From: Paramecium octaurelia
Taxonomy: Eukaryota; Ciliophora; Oligohymenophorea; Peniculida; Parameciidae
DNA length: 64,000 bases
Assembly: GCA_905182995.1 (NCBI GenBank)
Contig: CAJJDP010000036.1
Location: 417,596-481,595 of the forward strand
Reading direction: 5' to 3'
The notes beneath the pieces are model-generated. The model worked only from the letters and a program-made list of their open reading frames with translations. It was not told where the DNA came from and did not search any database. The position numbers and the translations under genes are program-made. This document shows, in pieces, positions 26,320 to 37,553 of the stretch (position 1 is its first letter; the number at the start of each line of letters is the position of its first letter).

Positions 26320-27307
26320 ATGGGTGGAGCGAAAGTTGATTCCAAAGATCCAGTAAGAGGTATCATCTCAGGTAACTCCCTATGTCATTCATTTAAATTT
26401 TAGGTGGTATAACAGGTGGAATCGAAATTTGTATCACATATCCCACTGAGTATATTAAGACTATGATGCAACTCTATAAGGAATACTCATAGAAAGGAGT
26501 CAAATATTGCATTGGTGAAACCTATAAGAATTTTGGAATTACAGGATTTTACAGAGGTTTAACACCTTTGGTCACATTTTCTATTCCCAAAGTGGCTTGC
26601 AGATTTGGTGCCAATGAATGGTTAAAGAATAATGTATTCACAGACAGAAAAAGCAGACTCTAAACTTTCTTTGCAGGATTAGGAGCTGGTGTGTTTGAAG
26701 CAGTTGTTGTTGTGACACCCACTGAGACTTTGAAGGTCAGAAAAATCATTTAGAAATTAGGTTAAATTGATCCATGATAAATTATCAACCACTCCAAAAT
26801 ATAGAGGAATGATTCATGGAATTGGATCAATTGTTAATGAAATGGGTTTGTCAGGTATTTATAAGGGATTGGTTCCAACTATTTTAAAACAAGGTAGTAA
26901 TTAAGGTATCAGATTCGTTGTGTTTGAGGATACTAAGAAATTGATCTAAGTATTTTGCAAATATAGGTTTTATAGAAAACTTTTACATTTTTACCTGAAC
27001 CAGTTATTTTATTACTTTCCGGAGGTGTTGCTGGTGCTGCATCTGTGATGTGTAATACTCCAGTTGATGTCATAAAAACATAAATGCAAGGTCTTAAGGC
27101 TCATGAATATAATGGTGTTTTGGATTGCTGTAAATAAACTTATTAGCATGAAGGAGTTAGAGGATTCTACAAAGGTAAATCATAAATTTATAGGTTTTAG
27201 GAACTGTACCCAGATTGGGTAGAGTTGTTTTGGATGTAGCTATTACATTTACACTATATGATTATATTGGAAGAGTTCTTAATTTGGTTTGGCCACCAAA
27301 ACATTGA
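26320..27307 (+). CDS. Mitochondrial tricarboxylate (citrate) carrier, SLC25A1 type
   Basis: 292 aa, introns 26372-26403 (32 nt), 26736-26760 (starts GTC), 26950-26975 and 27175-27200. Members exchange citrate for malate or other tricarboxylates across the inner mitochondrial membrane. The three-fold repeat of the SLC25 family is seen: [19 protein letters not shown] (the P-x-[DE]-x-x-[KR] signature as PTEYIK), then [10 protein letters not shown], then CNTPVDVIK. The string [17 protein letters not shown] is characteristic of the citrate carrier subgroup. Six amphipathic membrane helices fit the length. The start codon is 75 bp from the divergent PP2A gene. Confidence 0.92.
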
Positions 27308-27382
27308 TAGTTCATATAATTTTATTCAAGATAGTAATATAAATCTATAATAAATAAATAAAAATACTAATACAATACAAAA

Positions 27383-29019
27383 ATGACATAAAAAACAATT
27401 GATCACTATGTGTTTAATACAAAGGATGTGTTAGGATAAGGATCATTTGGAGTAGTTTTCAAAGCGACCAACAATAAAACGGGCAGATAAGTGGCATTGA
27501 AAATGATATCAAAGGATAAAATGTTGAAGGATCAAAATGCTATTAATGGAGTAAAGAGTGAAATTTGGATTATGCAAAAATTGAACAATAAAAATATTGT
27601 ATAGTTAATTGATGTCTTAGAAACATCAAATAACATATACATTATTTAAGAGATTTGCGAATCTGGAGATTTAGCTAAGTCTTTATTATTATAAAATCAC
27701 ATAGATACTTAAAATAACATTAATTTGTGAATGAGGAATAGGCATTGAAAATAATGACTGAAATTTTACAAGGTTTCATAGAGTTGATAAAATTTGGAAT
27801 CATCCATAGAGATTTAAAACCAGCCAACATATTAATTCATTAAAACACTTATAAAATTGCTGGTCTGATATTTAATATATTTTCGTAGATTTTGGATTTG
27901 CTAAAATTGTAGATAATTTTGCATAACAATTATTTTATTCATAAGTAGGTACGCCATTGTACATGAGTCCTCAAATTTTAAAGAACGAAAAATACTCCAC
28001 AAAATGTGATGTTTGGTCATTTGGTTTCCTATTTTATGAAATCATTTACGGAAGAAGTACTTATCCTATAAAATTGTTTATAGCCCCTTGGGTTGCCTCA
28101 TCCATACCCTAATTAGTAAAGAATATAAATACACAACCATTACAATTTTATGATTCGATTAATTAAGTTTCTGATAATGTCAAGGACTTGATATCTAAAT
28201 GCTTAGCCATCTAAGAGAGTAAATAAGTATTTTTACTATAATAGAAGATCGATATAGTTGGTATGATATATTTGCTCATCCTCTCTTTAGTGCTTAATTT
28301 TCATAAACCCCAAATTTATAATAAATCTGTGAAGTACTATCTCATTTCTATTAAATAATAGTAAAAGGAACTTTACATTGCAAATCGTTTACGAGAGATT
28401 TTGGGGGCAAAATAAATTAGCAATAATTAGATTCTTGAAGAATTATAATAGAATTATGATGGCATTATTAGACAAGACAAATTGAAAGAATTATTAATTG
28501 ACATAGATGCTGACTTGGAAGACTATGCAATTTAATACATATTTAATAGCATTGATGAGGATTAAAATGGCTAGATTACATGTCAGGAATTTTGTAACTG
28601 GATGATAAAACATAAAGTTATCCATAAATTGAATTATATTAGATTATTTATGATTTTTAAGTCAGAAGTACATCAAATACTATTAGCGGTCCATATCAGA
28701 TCCAATAATAACAACTGTAAGATAAGAAAGACACTAAAACTATTATTTATAATTTGATTTCTGCGATATAATAATAGAATGAAAATCTGGTAGAATTGTT
28801 TTACAAATTTGTAAAGGGGACAGAAAATATGAGCTAAGATGATTTTGCGGATCTTTTACTGTAATTATCTAATATTATAAAACACTTAGGTACTATGATG
28901 ACAGTTTATCTGATGATGAAATATTCTCGACCTTTTAAGTGTTTGATCTTGATGAAAAAAATGAAATCACACTATAGTAATTCAAATACATTCTTGAATA
29001 AGATATAGATGATTATTGA
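27383..29019 (+). CDS. ULK-like protein kinase with C-terminal EF-hands
   Basis: 482 aa from eight exons. Introns: 27679-27704 and 27863-27888 (both start GTC), 28057-28083, 28219-28244, 28334-28361, 28617-28642 and 28861-28889. The kinase domain (about 10-270) is complete: VLGQGSFGVV, VALKMI with the Lys, IIHRDLKPANIL, ADFGFAK, GTPLYMSPQIL and DVWSFG. The stretch GRTPWVASSIPQLVKNI is typical of ULK/Unc-51 relatives in ciliates. After the kinase come helices and EF-hand-type loops: one canonical (DEDQNGQITCQEF) and one weak (DLDEKNEITLQQF). This suggests calcium control, as in CDPKs but with a different kinase branch. Splicing at the GTC introns is needed to keep the frame. Substrates are unknown. 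Confidence 0.88.
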
Positions 29020-29469
29020 TTAATATTAATAATCTAAACTTATTATTATTTAAAAATTTTAGATGTGATCAATAAATAAATTCATATTAAACTAAAATAA
29101 GGACTTAAAATACAAATGATCAGAATAATTTAAGGATATTTCTATCCTTTATCGCTCATTTGGATTTATATTTTAACGATAATATTCATAAAACATTGAA
29201 CATATTTATTAAATAATCAGAGTTACAATATTTTTATCAATTTATTTTGTCTAATGAAAATGAACTATTTACAGTAATATGATAACTTATTAGGTTTATT
29301 GATATTATGCCATATTCCAACCTAACAATTCATCTATTTATAATTTTATTAACAACAATAGGTAAAATTATAAATGAGTAAAATAAGAAACTTGACTGTT
29401 GAGCTTAATTATTGAATATTGGAATATTAAAATTAATAAAATAATATATGAAAAATTAATGTTGTTTAA
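29020..29469. other. Intergenic stretch with one + strand open run
   Basis: A plus-strand frame at about 29040-29290 reads as protein (RIFLSFIAHLDLYFNDN) but has no ATG at a sensible place. Downstream splicing at the possible GTAATATGATAACTTATTAG intron does not give a long continuation. It may be a decayed gene end. Otherwise the DNA is AT-rich spacer between two convergent genes. Confidence 0.3.
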
Positions 29470-32400
29470 TCATTTATTATTACTTGAAAGTGGTGATAGT
29501 AAATTGATACCCTTTTATGGTACTTTTTACGGTGTTTTACCAAATGGATTAGCCGATAGAGGCTATTAATTTTATATGATCGCCTATTATTATTATTATT
29601 ACTATTATTATTATTGTTGTTGTATGGAGTGTTATTGTTAAAATGAAGCATCTTATGGTTTAGAATAGTAAGCAGACTCAGATTTTGGTAAGGTATTACT
29701 AAAGTTTTCTTAGTTATTGAAACAAGGTTGAACAAAGTGTTGAATGGTCTATGAAAATTATTATTAAGGATTGGCCTACTTCTAATTGGCTTTATCTTAA
29801 TAGAATGCTTATTAATATGGGGGCAAAAACCCAGTGTGGTGTTAGGGAGTTACAAGCTTTAAAGCAGGTTTATGAATTGAAGTCATTTGAAATGATGTTT
29901 TTCTGGATTAGTTTTATATTGGGCTTCTGCTTATGACCATAAAATTTCTTGAATTTTCAGTGACAGTATTAAGCTTTCTCCCTCTTTCATCTTTGATAGG
30001 TGTTTTTTAACTCTAAATCAATATTGTTTGTTTGGTCGGAGTTTTATTAAACACACTTAAGGCTGCGGTGGTATTTCTACTTTAAGCTGGACTTAGATAT
30101 TTTCCAGATCTATCCAATACGGGAGATACACTTCTTTATAAAGGAGTTCTAAAGTATGATTGAATAGATAGGTCTCTTAAAACTGGAGATTTACTACTTA
30201 ATCCCAAATCAGGGGGAGGTGAATTATTTCTTTCAGGCTATCTAGGAGGAGATGTATATCTTCTTATTTTCGATTATGGCAGAAAAGTACTACCTTATTA
30301 TTACAAATTAGTATCAAAAAGAATATCAGAAAGGGTTGGTCTGGATTATTCATCAAAAGTAATTAGCCTTTAGACCAAATTGATCAATTGTTAAGAGTAT
30401 CTCTTTCTTGCAGATGACAACAGATCCATAATTGATTTAAAATATATAGTTTTTCTTTGATAGTCTATACATTCCTCCAAAACTCATTATAAATGATAAC
30501 TGAATACTTGATGTCATAGTCATTAATTCCAATAAGGTGAGTCCGAGTTGAAAAGAATCTGTTTTGAAAGGATCATCTTTTGGAGTGACTGATTAATTTA
30601 CTAAGGCATCTAATTATTATGGTGATATGTAAACACTAGCATCAGAATAGGCTAATAATTTGGCATAAGATGTAATTATTTCTGGGTATGCATTATGATA
30701 CTATTATATTATGAAATTAAAGTACCAATATTTTAACTTATTTGGAGTTATCTATAAAAATTGTTTAGGGATTCAAATCTCCATGAAATAAATCTAACTT
30801 TTGTAAAAATGAACATGCAGAAACTATTTGTAAAATGATCTAAATGATTTCAGATATAAAATACTTTCCAAATTTCAGCTTCTTCCAAATAACTACAATT
30901 CTTTTTATGAAAACCGATTACATTATCTAANTGTTATTGTTAAAATGAAGCATCTTATGGTTTAGAATAGTAAGCAGACTCAGATTTTGGTAAGGTATTA
31001 CTAAAGTTTTCTTAGTTATTGAAACAAGGTTGAACAAAGTGTTGAATGGTCTATGAAAATTATTATTAAGGATTGGCCTACTTCTAATTGGCTTTATCTT
31101 AATAGAATGCTTATTAATATGGGGGCAAAAACCCAGTGTGGTGTTAGGGAGTTACAAGCTTTAAAGCAGGTTTATGAATTGAAGTCATTTGAAATGATGT
31201 TTTTCTGGATTAGTTTTATATTGGGCTTCTGCTTATGACCATAAAATTTCTTGAATTTTCAGTGACAGTATTAAGCTTTCTCCCTCTTTCATCTTTGATA
31301 GGTGTTTTTTAACTCTAAATCAATATTGTTTGTTTGGTCGGAGTTTTATTAAACACACTTAAGGCTGCGGTGGTATTTCTACTTTAAGCTGGACTTAGAT
31401 ATTTTCCAGATCTATCCAATACGGGAGATACACTTCTTTATAAAGGAGTTCTAAAGTATGATTGAATAGATAGGTCTCTTAAAACTGGAGATTTACTACT
31501 TAATCCCAAATCAGGGGGAGGTGAATTATTTCTTTCAGGCTATCTAGGAGGAGATGTATATCTTCTTATTTTCGATTATGGCAGAAAAGTACTACCTTAT
31601 TATTACAAATTAGTATCAAAAAGAATATCAGAAAGGGTTGGTCTGGATTATTCATCAAAAGTAATTAGCCTTTAGACCAAATTGATCAATTGTTAAGAGT
31701 ATCTCTTTCTTGCAGATGACAACAGATCCATAATTGATTTAAAATATATAGTTTTTCTTTGATAGTCTATACATTCCTCCAAAACTCATTATAAATGATA
31801 ACTGAATACTTGATGTCATAGTCATTAATTCCAATAAGGTGAGTCCGAGTTGAAAAGAATCTGTTTTGAAAGGATCATCTTTTGGAGTGACTGATTAATT
31901 TACTAAGGCATCTAATTATTATGGTGATATGTAAACACTAGCATCAGAATAGGCTAATAATTTGGCATAAGATGTAATTATTTCTGGGTATGCATTATGA
32001 TACTATTATATTATGAAATTAAAGTACCAATATTTTAACTTATTTGGAGTTATCTATAAAAATTGTTTAGGGATTCAAATCTCCATGAAATAAATCTAAC
32101 TTTTGTAAAAATGAACATGCAGAAACTATTTGTAAAATGATCTAAATGATTTCAGATATAAAATACTTTCCAAATTTCAGCTTCTTCCAAATAACTACAA
32201 TTCTTTTTATGAAAACCGATTACATTATCTAAAGTATTTGGAATATATTCAAAAAAGAATTTTGTTTATAGAATATTCCCTTTAAATGTTAAATAATTCG
32301 ATTAGCATCCGTAATATTATAATATATTTGGATGATTTGCCTTTTTTCTATCGTTGTGCTCATTCACATTTAAGTCATGTCTTTAACCGGTATGAGATAA

Positions 32401-32584
32401 CTTATTGATCTAACAATACAGATACTTTCGAAAAGATTGACGGTTTACTTTTAGAATCCCTTCTCCATAATTAAATCATCCCTAAATATTTGTGCTGCTT
32501 TGATCCAATGCATTCTAAATGATCTTCTAATTTGCCATCCATTGAAATCACTTATTCATTGACATATGAGGTTTAATTACCCAT
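29470..32584 (-). CDS. Divergent pseudokinase with N-terminal MGNQTS and poly-Gln tail; model spans an assembly duplication
   Basis: The real gene is the minus strand of 32584-32233 joined to 30930-29470; the interval 30931-32232 is an N plus a duplicate. After removing it and four 25-nt introns, 571 codons remain (570 aa). The start MGNQTS fits N-myristoylation. A kinase fold is recognisable: HPNILQYYG, FFFEYIPNTLDNV, the catalytic-loop position FHGDLNPQTIF (HRDLKxxN altered to HGDLN, at about residues 150-154), VYISPQQL at the APE position, DSFQLGLTLLELM, and RPTLSDIL. The DFG metal motif and a clear VAIK lysine are missing, so catalysis is doubtful. The C-terminal half (about 300-570) is Ser/Pro/Gln-rich and disordered, with a run of 13 Gln encoded by CAA/TAA/TAG near 29580-29625. 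Confidence 0.85.
29630..32232. repeat. Identical 1301-bp direct duplication around a single N (assembly artefact)
   Basis: Bases 29630-30930 reappear unchanged at 30932-32232, with one N at 30931; the offset is 1302. The pseudokinase frame runs through correctly only when one copy and the N are removed. The structure is the same as that around 22157, so both come from one assembly habit and not from biology. Confidence 0.95.
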
Positions 32585-33602
32585 TTTTTTATTAACAAAT
32601 TTTGCTGTTATATATAAATATTAAAAAATTAATATAGAACCAGTGATATCAATTATATAATTGCTTAAAATATATCAATTTAGGTCTACCAAATATTATA
32701 ATTCTTGAAAAGAAATTGCTGAATAAGAATTATCTTATTCTGAATAACAATAGAAATCTCAAATCTAGGAGTCAATTTTTATATATTTTATACCAATAAT
32801 TAAATTTCTAAATATCAATTGTAGTTCTTTAAATATGGAAAGGCTAATAAAATTTAAATGAAGGCCTAACATAGGTGGTATTAAATAAATTATATACTTG
32901 ATTAGAACACAGTAAATGTATGAGGAATTCATAATAAATCTCGGAATCAATAATTTGGGTATAATCGATTTATAATTCTGCCAACTATTTGAATTGCATT
33001 CTAAAAAGAAATTAAATCTTGAAATATTAGTCGAACTTTTAAGAATTTATAAAATTCTCAAATATCAATAGTAGTTATATGGTGTTTTTTAATTCAGTTA
33101 GTATAAACTAGCTACTTTAAGTGATCTGATACAAGAGTAATCCAATGAGAATGAATGTGATGATTCAAAAACTCAAATTTGAGTATTTCATTAACTTCTT
33201 TTTTTGAAAATGATTGGCTGAGAACTGAGTATGCTAAAATGATAAGATTTCTCCGATTCAATTAAACCAAATTGCCTATAAAATCAAATAGGAAGTGATG
33301 AAAAAATAATGATTGAGTAGTTAAAATATCAAGACCTTTATGAGGGGAATAAAAAGAATAAGAATTATAAGATTAGAATTATTTATAATTTAATCAATTG
33401 ATTTTTATAGATATTATTTTAAGGATGAAATCTTATGTTGTTATTACTAAAATAATGGTTACTTAAATCGTTTAATAATGAGTTAGGTCAGAACATCAAT
33501 AATTTAAAATCTGACACATTAAATTAGTTTAAAAGCAAAATTATTATTAATTCCGTAAACAATAATTTTAAATTATATTTTAAAAAATTTATTCTTATTA
33601 GA
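32585..33602. pseudogene. Eroded plus-strand coding region, family unknown
   Basis: Two protein-like runs occur in different plus frames. One at about 32690-32900 includes LPNIIILEKKLLNKNYLIL. The other, at 32916-33182, is an 88-codon ATG-to-TGA frame starting MYEEFIINLGINNLG and including LEILVELLRIYKIL. A short motif, KYQ(L/Q)Q with similar flanks, appears in both and hints at an internal repeat. TGA codons and frame changes separate the runs. The 88-aa frame alone might be a small gene, but an eroded larger gene seems more likely. Beyond 33183 I see only AT-rich spacer. Confidence 0.3.
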
Positions 33603-33848
33603 ATGTAAAAACAAAGATAAATACCACTAACCTACTTGTAGAGTGATGGGGATACATATCCAGTACCAGAATCTATCGAAGCAGATATTGGAAGTTTATT
33701 AACATCACCCTAAACAACTATATAATCGGAGAGAAAGAAATCGTTTTAAAGTCCTTTTAGATTAAAAAGATCTCACTAAATTTTAGAATATACGGAATAA
33801 CTTTATGTCTGGAATTCGTATCTTTCCAGAAAATTCGTTTCATCCTGA
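33603..33848 (+). CDS. Hypothetical protein, 81 aa
   Basis: A single ATG-to-TGA frame with balanced composition. It opens MQKQRQIPLTYLQSDGD, continues through PVPESIEADIGSLLTSP, and has a basic Ser-rich middle (SERKKSFQSPFRLKRS). No domain is recognised. The Pro/Ser/Arg content is atypical of random AT-rich sequence, which supports a real small gene or an exon. No neighbour is close on the same strand. Confidence 0.45.
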
Positions 33849-34683
33849 ATGAATATTTTTAATGATTTGTGTTCACTTTATTATAGTATGACTTTTATTT
33901 TCATTATATAATATTTCGAGCAATAAAACACCTCAAATGATTTGACATTCTCAACATCATCCAATAGAAGACACTAGTTAGGATATATTATGTCAATACA
34001 ACTTGTTAAATTTTGTCAGGTTAATTGTACTTCGTTTTTGACATTTGATACTATGTTATATATAAATATAATACTATCCCATAAGTCACTAAATTATTCA
34101 TATGCTCAACTACAATCATATCATTACAGTATACTTAGAAGCATTTCACTAATTATTTTTGATATTATATAACAAAAAGATATAAGAGCATAGAAATGCT
34201 GCTATAATGTTCTCAATCTTAACGAATGTTATCCGACTCAATTAAAAATAATTGTTCTGTTTTGATAGAAAACTTCACTATAACTTATAAAGCATTAGAA
34301 TTAGATATGAACTTTGCTTTAAGCACGAATGTTAGAACTAAACTGTGTTAGAGAGTGAATACTAATAAATGAAATTAAATTTAGAATATTATATCCACAC
34401 ATTATAAATATTCTTTAATTTTATTCATGTTCCTAATTTTGATTTTCAGAACTCTAAAAACATTACTGGACCTAGGATTCTCAAGGACATAAAGTATATT
34501 AGATATATTAATTTATATAGACTATCTTAGGTGAGTATGATTTATATGTTAAATAAATAAACAAGTGATTCATTAATATTTTATAGTAAATCAATAATAA
34601 ATTAAAAATTATATCTGTTTGTAATTACAAATAAAATTATTGTTTTTATAATTAAATAATAAAGTTGAATAAAATGTAAAGCT
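33849..34683. other. AT-rich stretch without a recognisable gene
   Basis: Both strands have frequent TGA codons and no spliced frame could be assembled. Short open runs (for example 33990-34172, +) are consistent with chance. It holds the 3' flank of the coiled-coil gene that ends at 34684. Confidence 0.5.
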
Positions 34684-35283
34684 TCAGGTTTAGTAATAAT
34701 AAATTGGTTAAATTCTAATGGTTTTGACATCTAATTTTAATGGTTAAGTTTTTTATGGTGATTCTTTGGAGACAATGGTTTCAACAGGAATAGTATCTGT
34801 TTGAGTCTGTTAGTTTTAATATACAATTTCAACTTATTGAGATTAATTTATTAAGATGAGTTCATTTTATTGTTCTTCAGTTTAAATAACAACTTCTTAA
34901 TACTCAGGCAATTTAATTGGCTAATCATTTATTTATTAATCTCTTAGAATGGCTTTTAATTTATTAATTTCATCAATCAACTCTAAATTTTAGGTTTCTT
35001 TCTATTTTTCTTATTATTGTAATTTATTCAAAAGGGATTAAATTTATAGTTCTTATTTTCCTATTGTTTAATTATAAGATGAATTTTGTAGTTCAAGTTG
35101 ATTAATAATTTATTATTGTTTGGCGATAGTCTGTTACAATATATCAATTTGAGAATTATCCTCTTGAGTTTTTTATATTAACTTTTATTATTCCTGTTTG
35201 ATTTAACCTTCATGATAAAAGTAATTGTGATCTCCCTCACATTGATTCTTGGTTATATAAGCTTTATGTATATAAACAGACAT
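34684..35283 (-). CDS. Coiled-coil protein, 199 aa
   Basis: One exon, ATG at 35283-35281, TGA at 34686-34684. The N-terminal 30 residues include a His/Tyr-rich patch (HNYFYHEGQIK). Residues 35-115 form a continuous Gln/Leu/Glu helix with heptad spacing (DILQQTIAKQQQIINQLELQ), a clear coiled coil. The C-terminal part is Gln/Thr/Pro-rich and ends in RIQPIYYYQT. No catalytic motif is seen; it is probably a structural or cytoskeletal accessory protein. Its start codon lies only 7 bp from the start of the divergent Cys-rich gene. Confidence 0.8.
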
Positions 35284-35290
35284 TTAATTA

Positions 35291-36028
35291 ATGTTTTATT
35301 TATTATTGATATTACCTATATTTGGGCTTGATGATGTATAATTAAGGAGAAGTATAATATGTGGATGCAAATACTTGAGTCCATAAGAGTGCATTGAAGT
35401 AGAATGGTGTGAATTAGCTTCTCAATTTGACAAGTGTCCTATTAATTCTGATTGCTTAACTTATGAAACTGAATAGGAATGTGAAGAAGCAGATGCTAGT
35501 TTATGTGTTTGGAAAGATGCTTAATGTTTAAATAAATGTTAAATTTTGGAGTATAATACTTGTTAAAACAAAGAAATAGATTCAAATTGTTCATAATTTA
35601 ATACTACTTCAAGTTGTGAAGCCTTATCTTGGTGTTAATTTAACATTAATACATCAATTTGTGAATAAAAACTATAAGTTCCTTGTAGTGATATTTTTAA
35701 TTCCATTGAGTGTGAAGATTATGGTTGTGAATGGGTTGATGATTTGATTGGTTGTTAAAATAATGATGGAAATTGTAGTAAAATTGTGAGTAAAGATGAT
35801 TGTGTGGTATCATTTGAAGGTAATAGGTAATGCATTTGGATTGAAAAGGAATCAGGTTGTTTTTAATCAAAAGAATGTGGTGAATACAAATATGATAAGG
35901 ATGAACTTGATCTTTGTGAATCAATATCAAATTGTCATTCAGACGAAAACCAATGTCAGAGTTGTGTTTAAGATATGTTTACATTTGAATCAATTTTAGA
36001 ATTAATAAGTATATTTTATTTGTTTTGA
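35291..36028 (+). CDS. Secreted or lumenal cysteine-rich protein
   Basis: 245 aa, single exon. A hydrophobic signal peptide (MFYLLLILPIFGL) is followed by about 220 residues with cysteines every 8-15 positions. Most occur in repeated units of the form C..(Q/E)xxCxW (for example CIEVEWC, LCVWKDAQCLNKC, CEALSWCQF, YGCEWVDDLIGC). The spacing resembles PSI/furin-like or ciliate surface-protein Cys modules, but the exact family is not assigned. The C-terminus is hydrophobic (ILELISIFYLF), so a GPI-anchor signal or terminal membrane helix is possible. The stop codon is 3 bp from the stop of the convergent gene. Confidence 0.85.
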
Positions 36029-36031
36029 TTT

Positions 36032-37481
36032 TCATTATTGTTCCTCACCATCAAAATTTTGATCAAATGAGATTATACTATTTCTATGCAAATTAGGGGC
36101 ATTTTTATCCAAATAATCTGATTATTCTGTCACAAGAATCTGAATACCATCATATTCCTTTTATAATCTATCAATATCTTCTTTTAGAGCATTCTTCCTC
36201 TAATCCCCGTCCTGTCTATATTATTGATATATTTACCTTTAAGGATGCCATTTATTCCATTTTCTATTTGATCTCTCTTATTAGATGATCAGCCTTTTAA
36301 TTCAATTCCGGCACTGTAATGATATCCTCACTTTATTTTTTCATTCTCATAAAGTCCGTATCTTTGAGCATCTGAAAGTCTAATTTTTGATGCTAATTGA
36401 ATTATAATGAATTTATTATATCTCTGAATTAAATAAAGATATTCTGAATTGTAGAATCTTGTGTAATAGACAACAGTTTATCAGATATTCCTTTTAAAAA
36501 TTGATCTATTATTTCTTTGATATTATCATGTTGGCTGATCAATTGAAATTCTTGTTCTGAATTCTTCTTGCTGATAATTGATCTAGAAACAGAAGAATAA
36601 TTATCAACTCTAATATTTATTACATTAATTATTACTATAATAAGAGTAATTTTAGCTGATTATTTTCTTCCCTTAAATCATCGTTTTATTGAGTTAATTG
36701 CTCGTATATCCTTTAGAATTTCTTCATTTGTTAATCTTAGATCTCTTATAATTTGGATTACGAAATATGCGATTACTAAAGGGTTTTCACTTCTTGACTT
36801 TTTTCGCTTAATTGAGTTTTTAATTGTTTATTTTATTTTTCAAGTTCTGCTATTTTTGAGTCCTGTTTATTTATCTTTATCTTAAACTCATCTATTTGCA
36901 TTTTTAGTTTCATTTATTCATCAAGCAAAATTTACTTTATTTTTTCATTATCACTCTTACTACCAGAAGCCTTTTCTTCGAACTTAATAGAAATAAATAA
37001 AAACTTTAACGAGCCTTAGATTTCTATCAGTAACCTAATGGTTATTATCATAGAAGGGTTATGATGAATCTCGTTTATTTTTTTCTCTTTCTCTTTCTAT
37101 TCTATGTAATTGAATATTTGGACTGATATTATTTATTTTCTATTAAAACCAACTAGAATCTTGAGTGATAGAATTATCTTATCTTTTAATGAGTTAATCC
37201 ATCTATTTACTAGTATTGTTGAAATCCTATTGAATAGAAATTTAACTAGATTAATATGTAGGAGGATATTGACTTTATTATTATCTACGAAATACTTCAG
37301 AAATCTCATTATACTAAATTTAAATGATGGAAATTACACTTTAATTGGGATTTCGAAAAGGCTGCTTCATAGCTCTATCTGGGGTGTGATATATTGGACT
37401 TTAATTGAAATATTGTTGAGTGTATGATTGATTTTGATTCACAAACATTCTCTTGGGCGTAGTTTCTTGATTGTTGATCAT
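36032..37481 (-). CDS. Coiled-coil protein with disordered N-terminus
   Basis: 458 aa, three introns of 22, 26 and 25 nt; the first is GTTTTTATTTATTTCTATTAAG, with a GTT start. Residues 1-150 are Asn/Gln/Ser/Pro-rich and disordered. About 165-285 are a strong coiled coil (KMQIDEFKIKINKQDSKIAEL). Then follow further helices with IKEIIDQFLKGISDKLL and a short C-terminal coil (LKEDIDRLQKEYDGIQIL), ending FDGEEQQ. Nothing catalytic is present. Such proteins in Paramecium are often basal-body or cortical components, but that is inference. It is packed against the Cys-rich gene with 3 bp between stops. Confidence 0.82.
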
Positions 37482-37553
37482 TCGTGGTTTTAAATAATGT
37501 TCTGACATTGAATAGAAATAATTATATTGTCAGTTAATATTTAATATAAAATA

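Noticed and set aside
27700-27740. Frameshift in the ULK-like kinase
   Set aside because: Using the 26-nt intron 27679-27704, which starts GTC, restores the frame and gives a normal kinase sequence.
29751-31238. Two identical 61-aa plus-strand ORFs
   Set aside because: They are antisense shadows of the pseudokinase and appear twice only because of the assembly duplication.
32690-33200. Histidine kinase dimerisation region
   Set aside because: A frame containing SIYNSANYLNCIL recalled sensor kinases, but the better frame differs and no H-box or ATP-binding motif follows.
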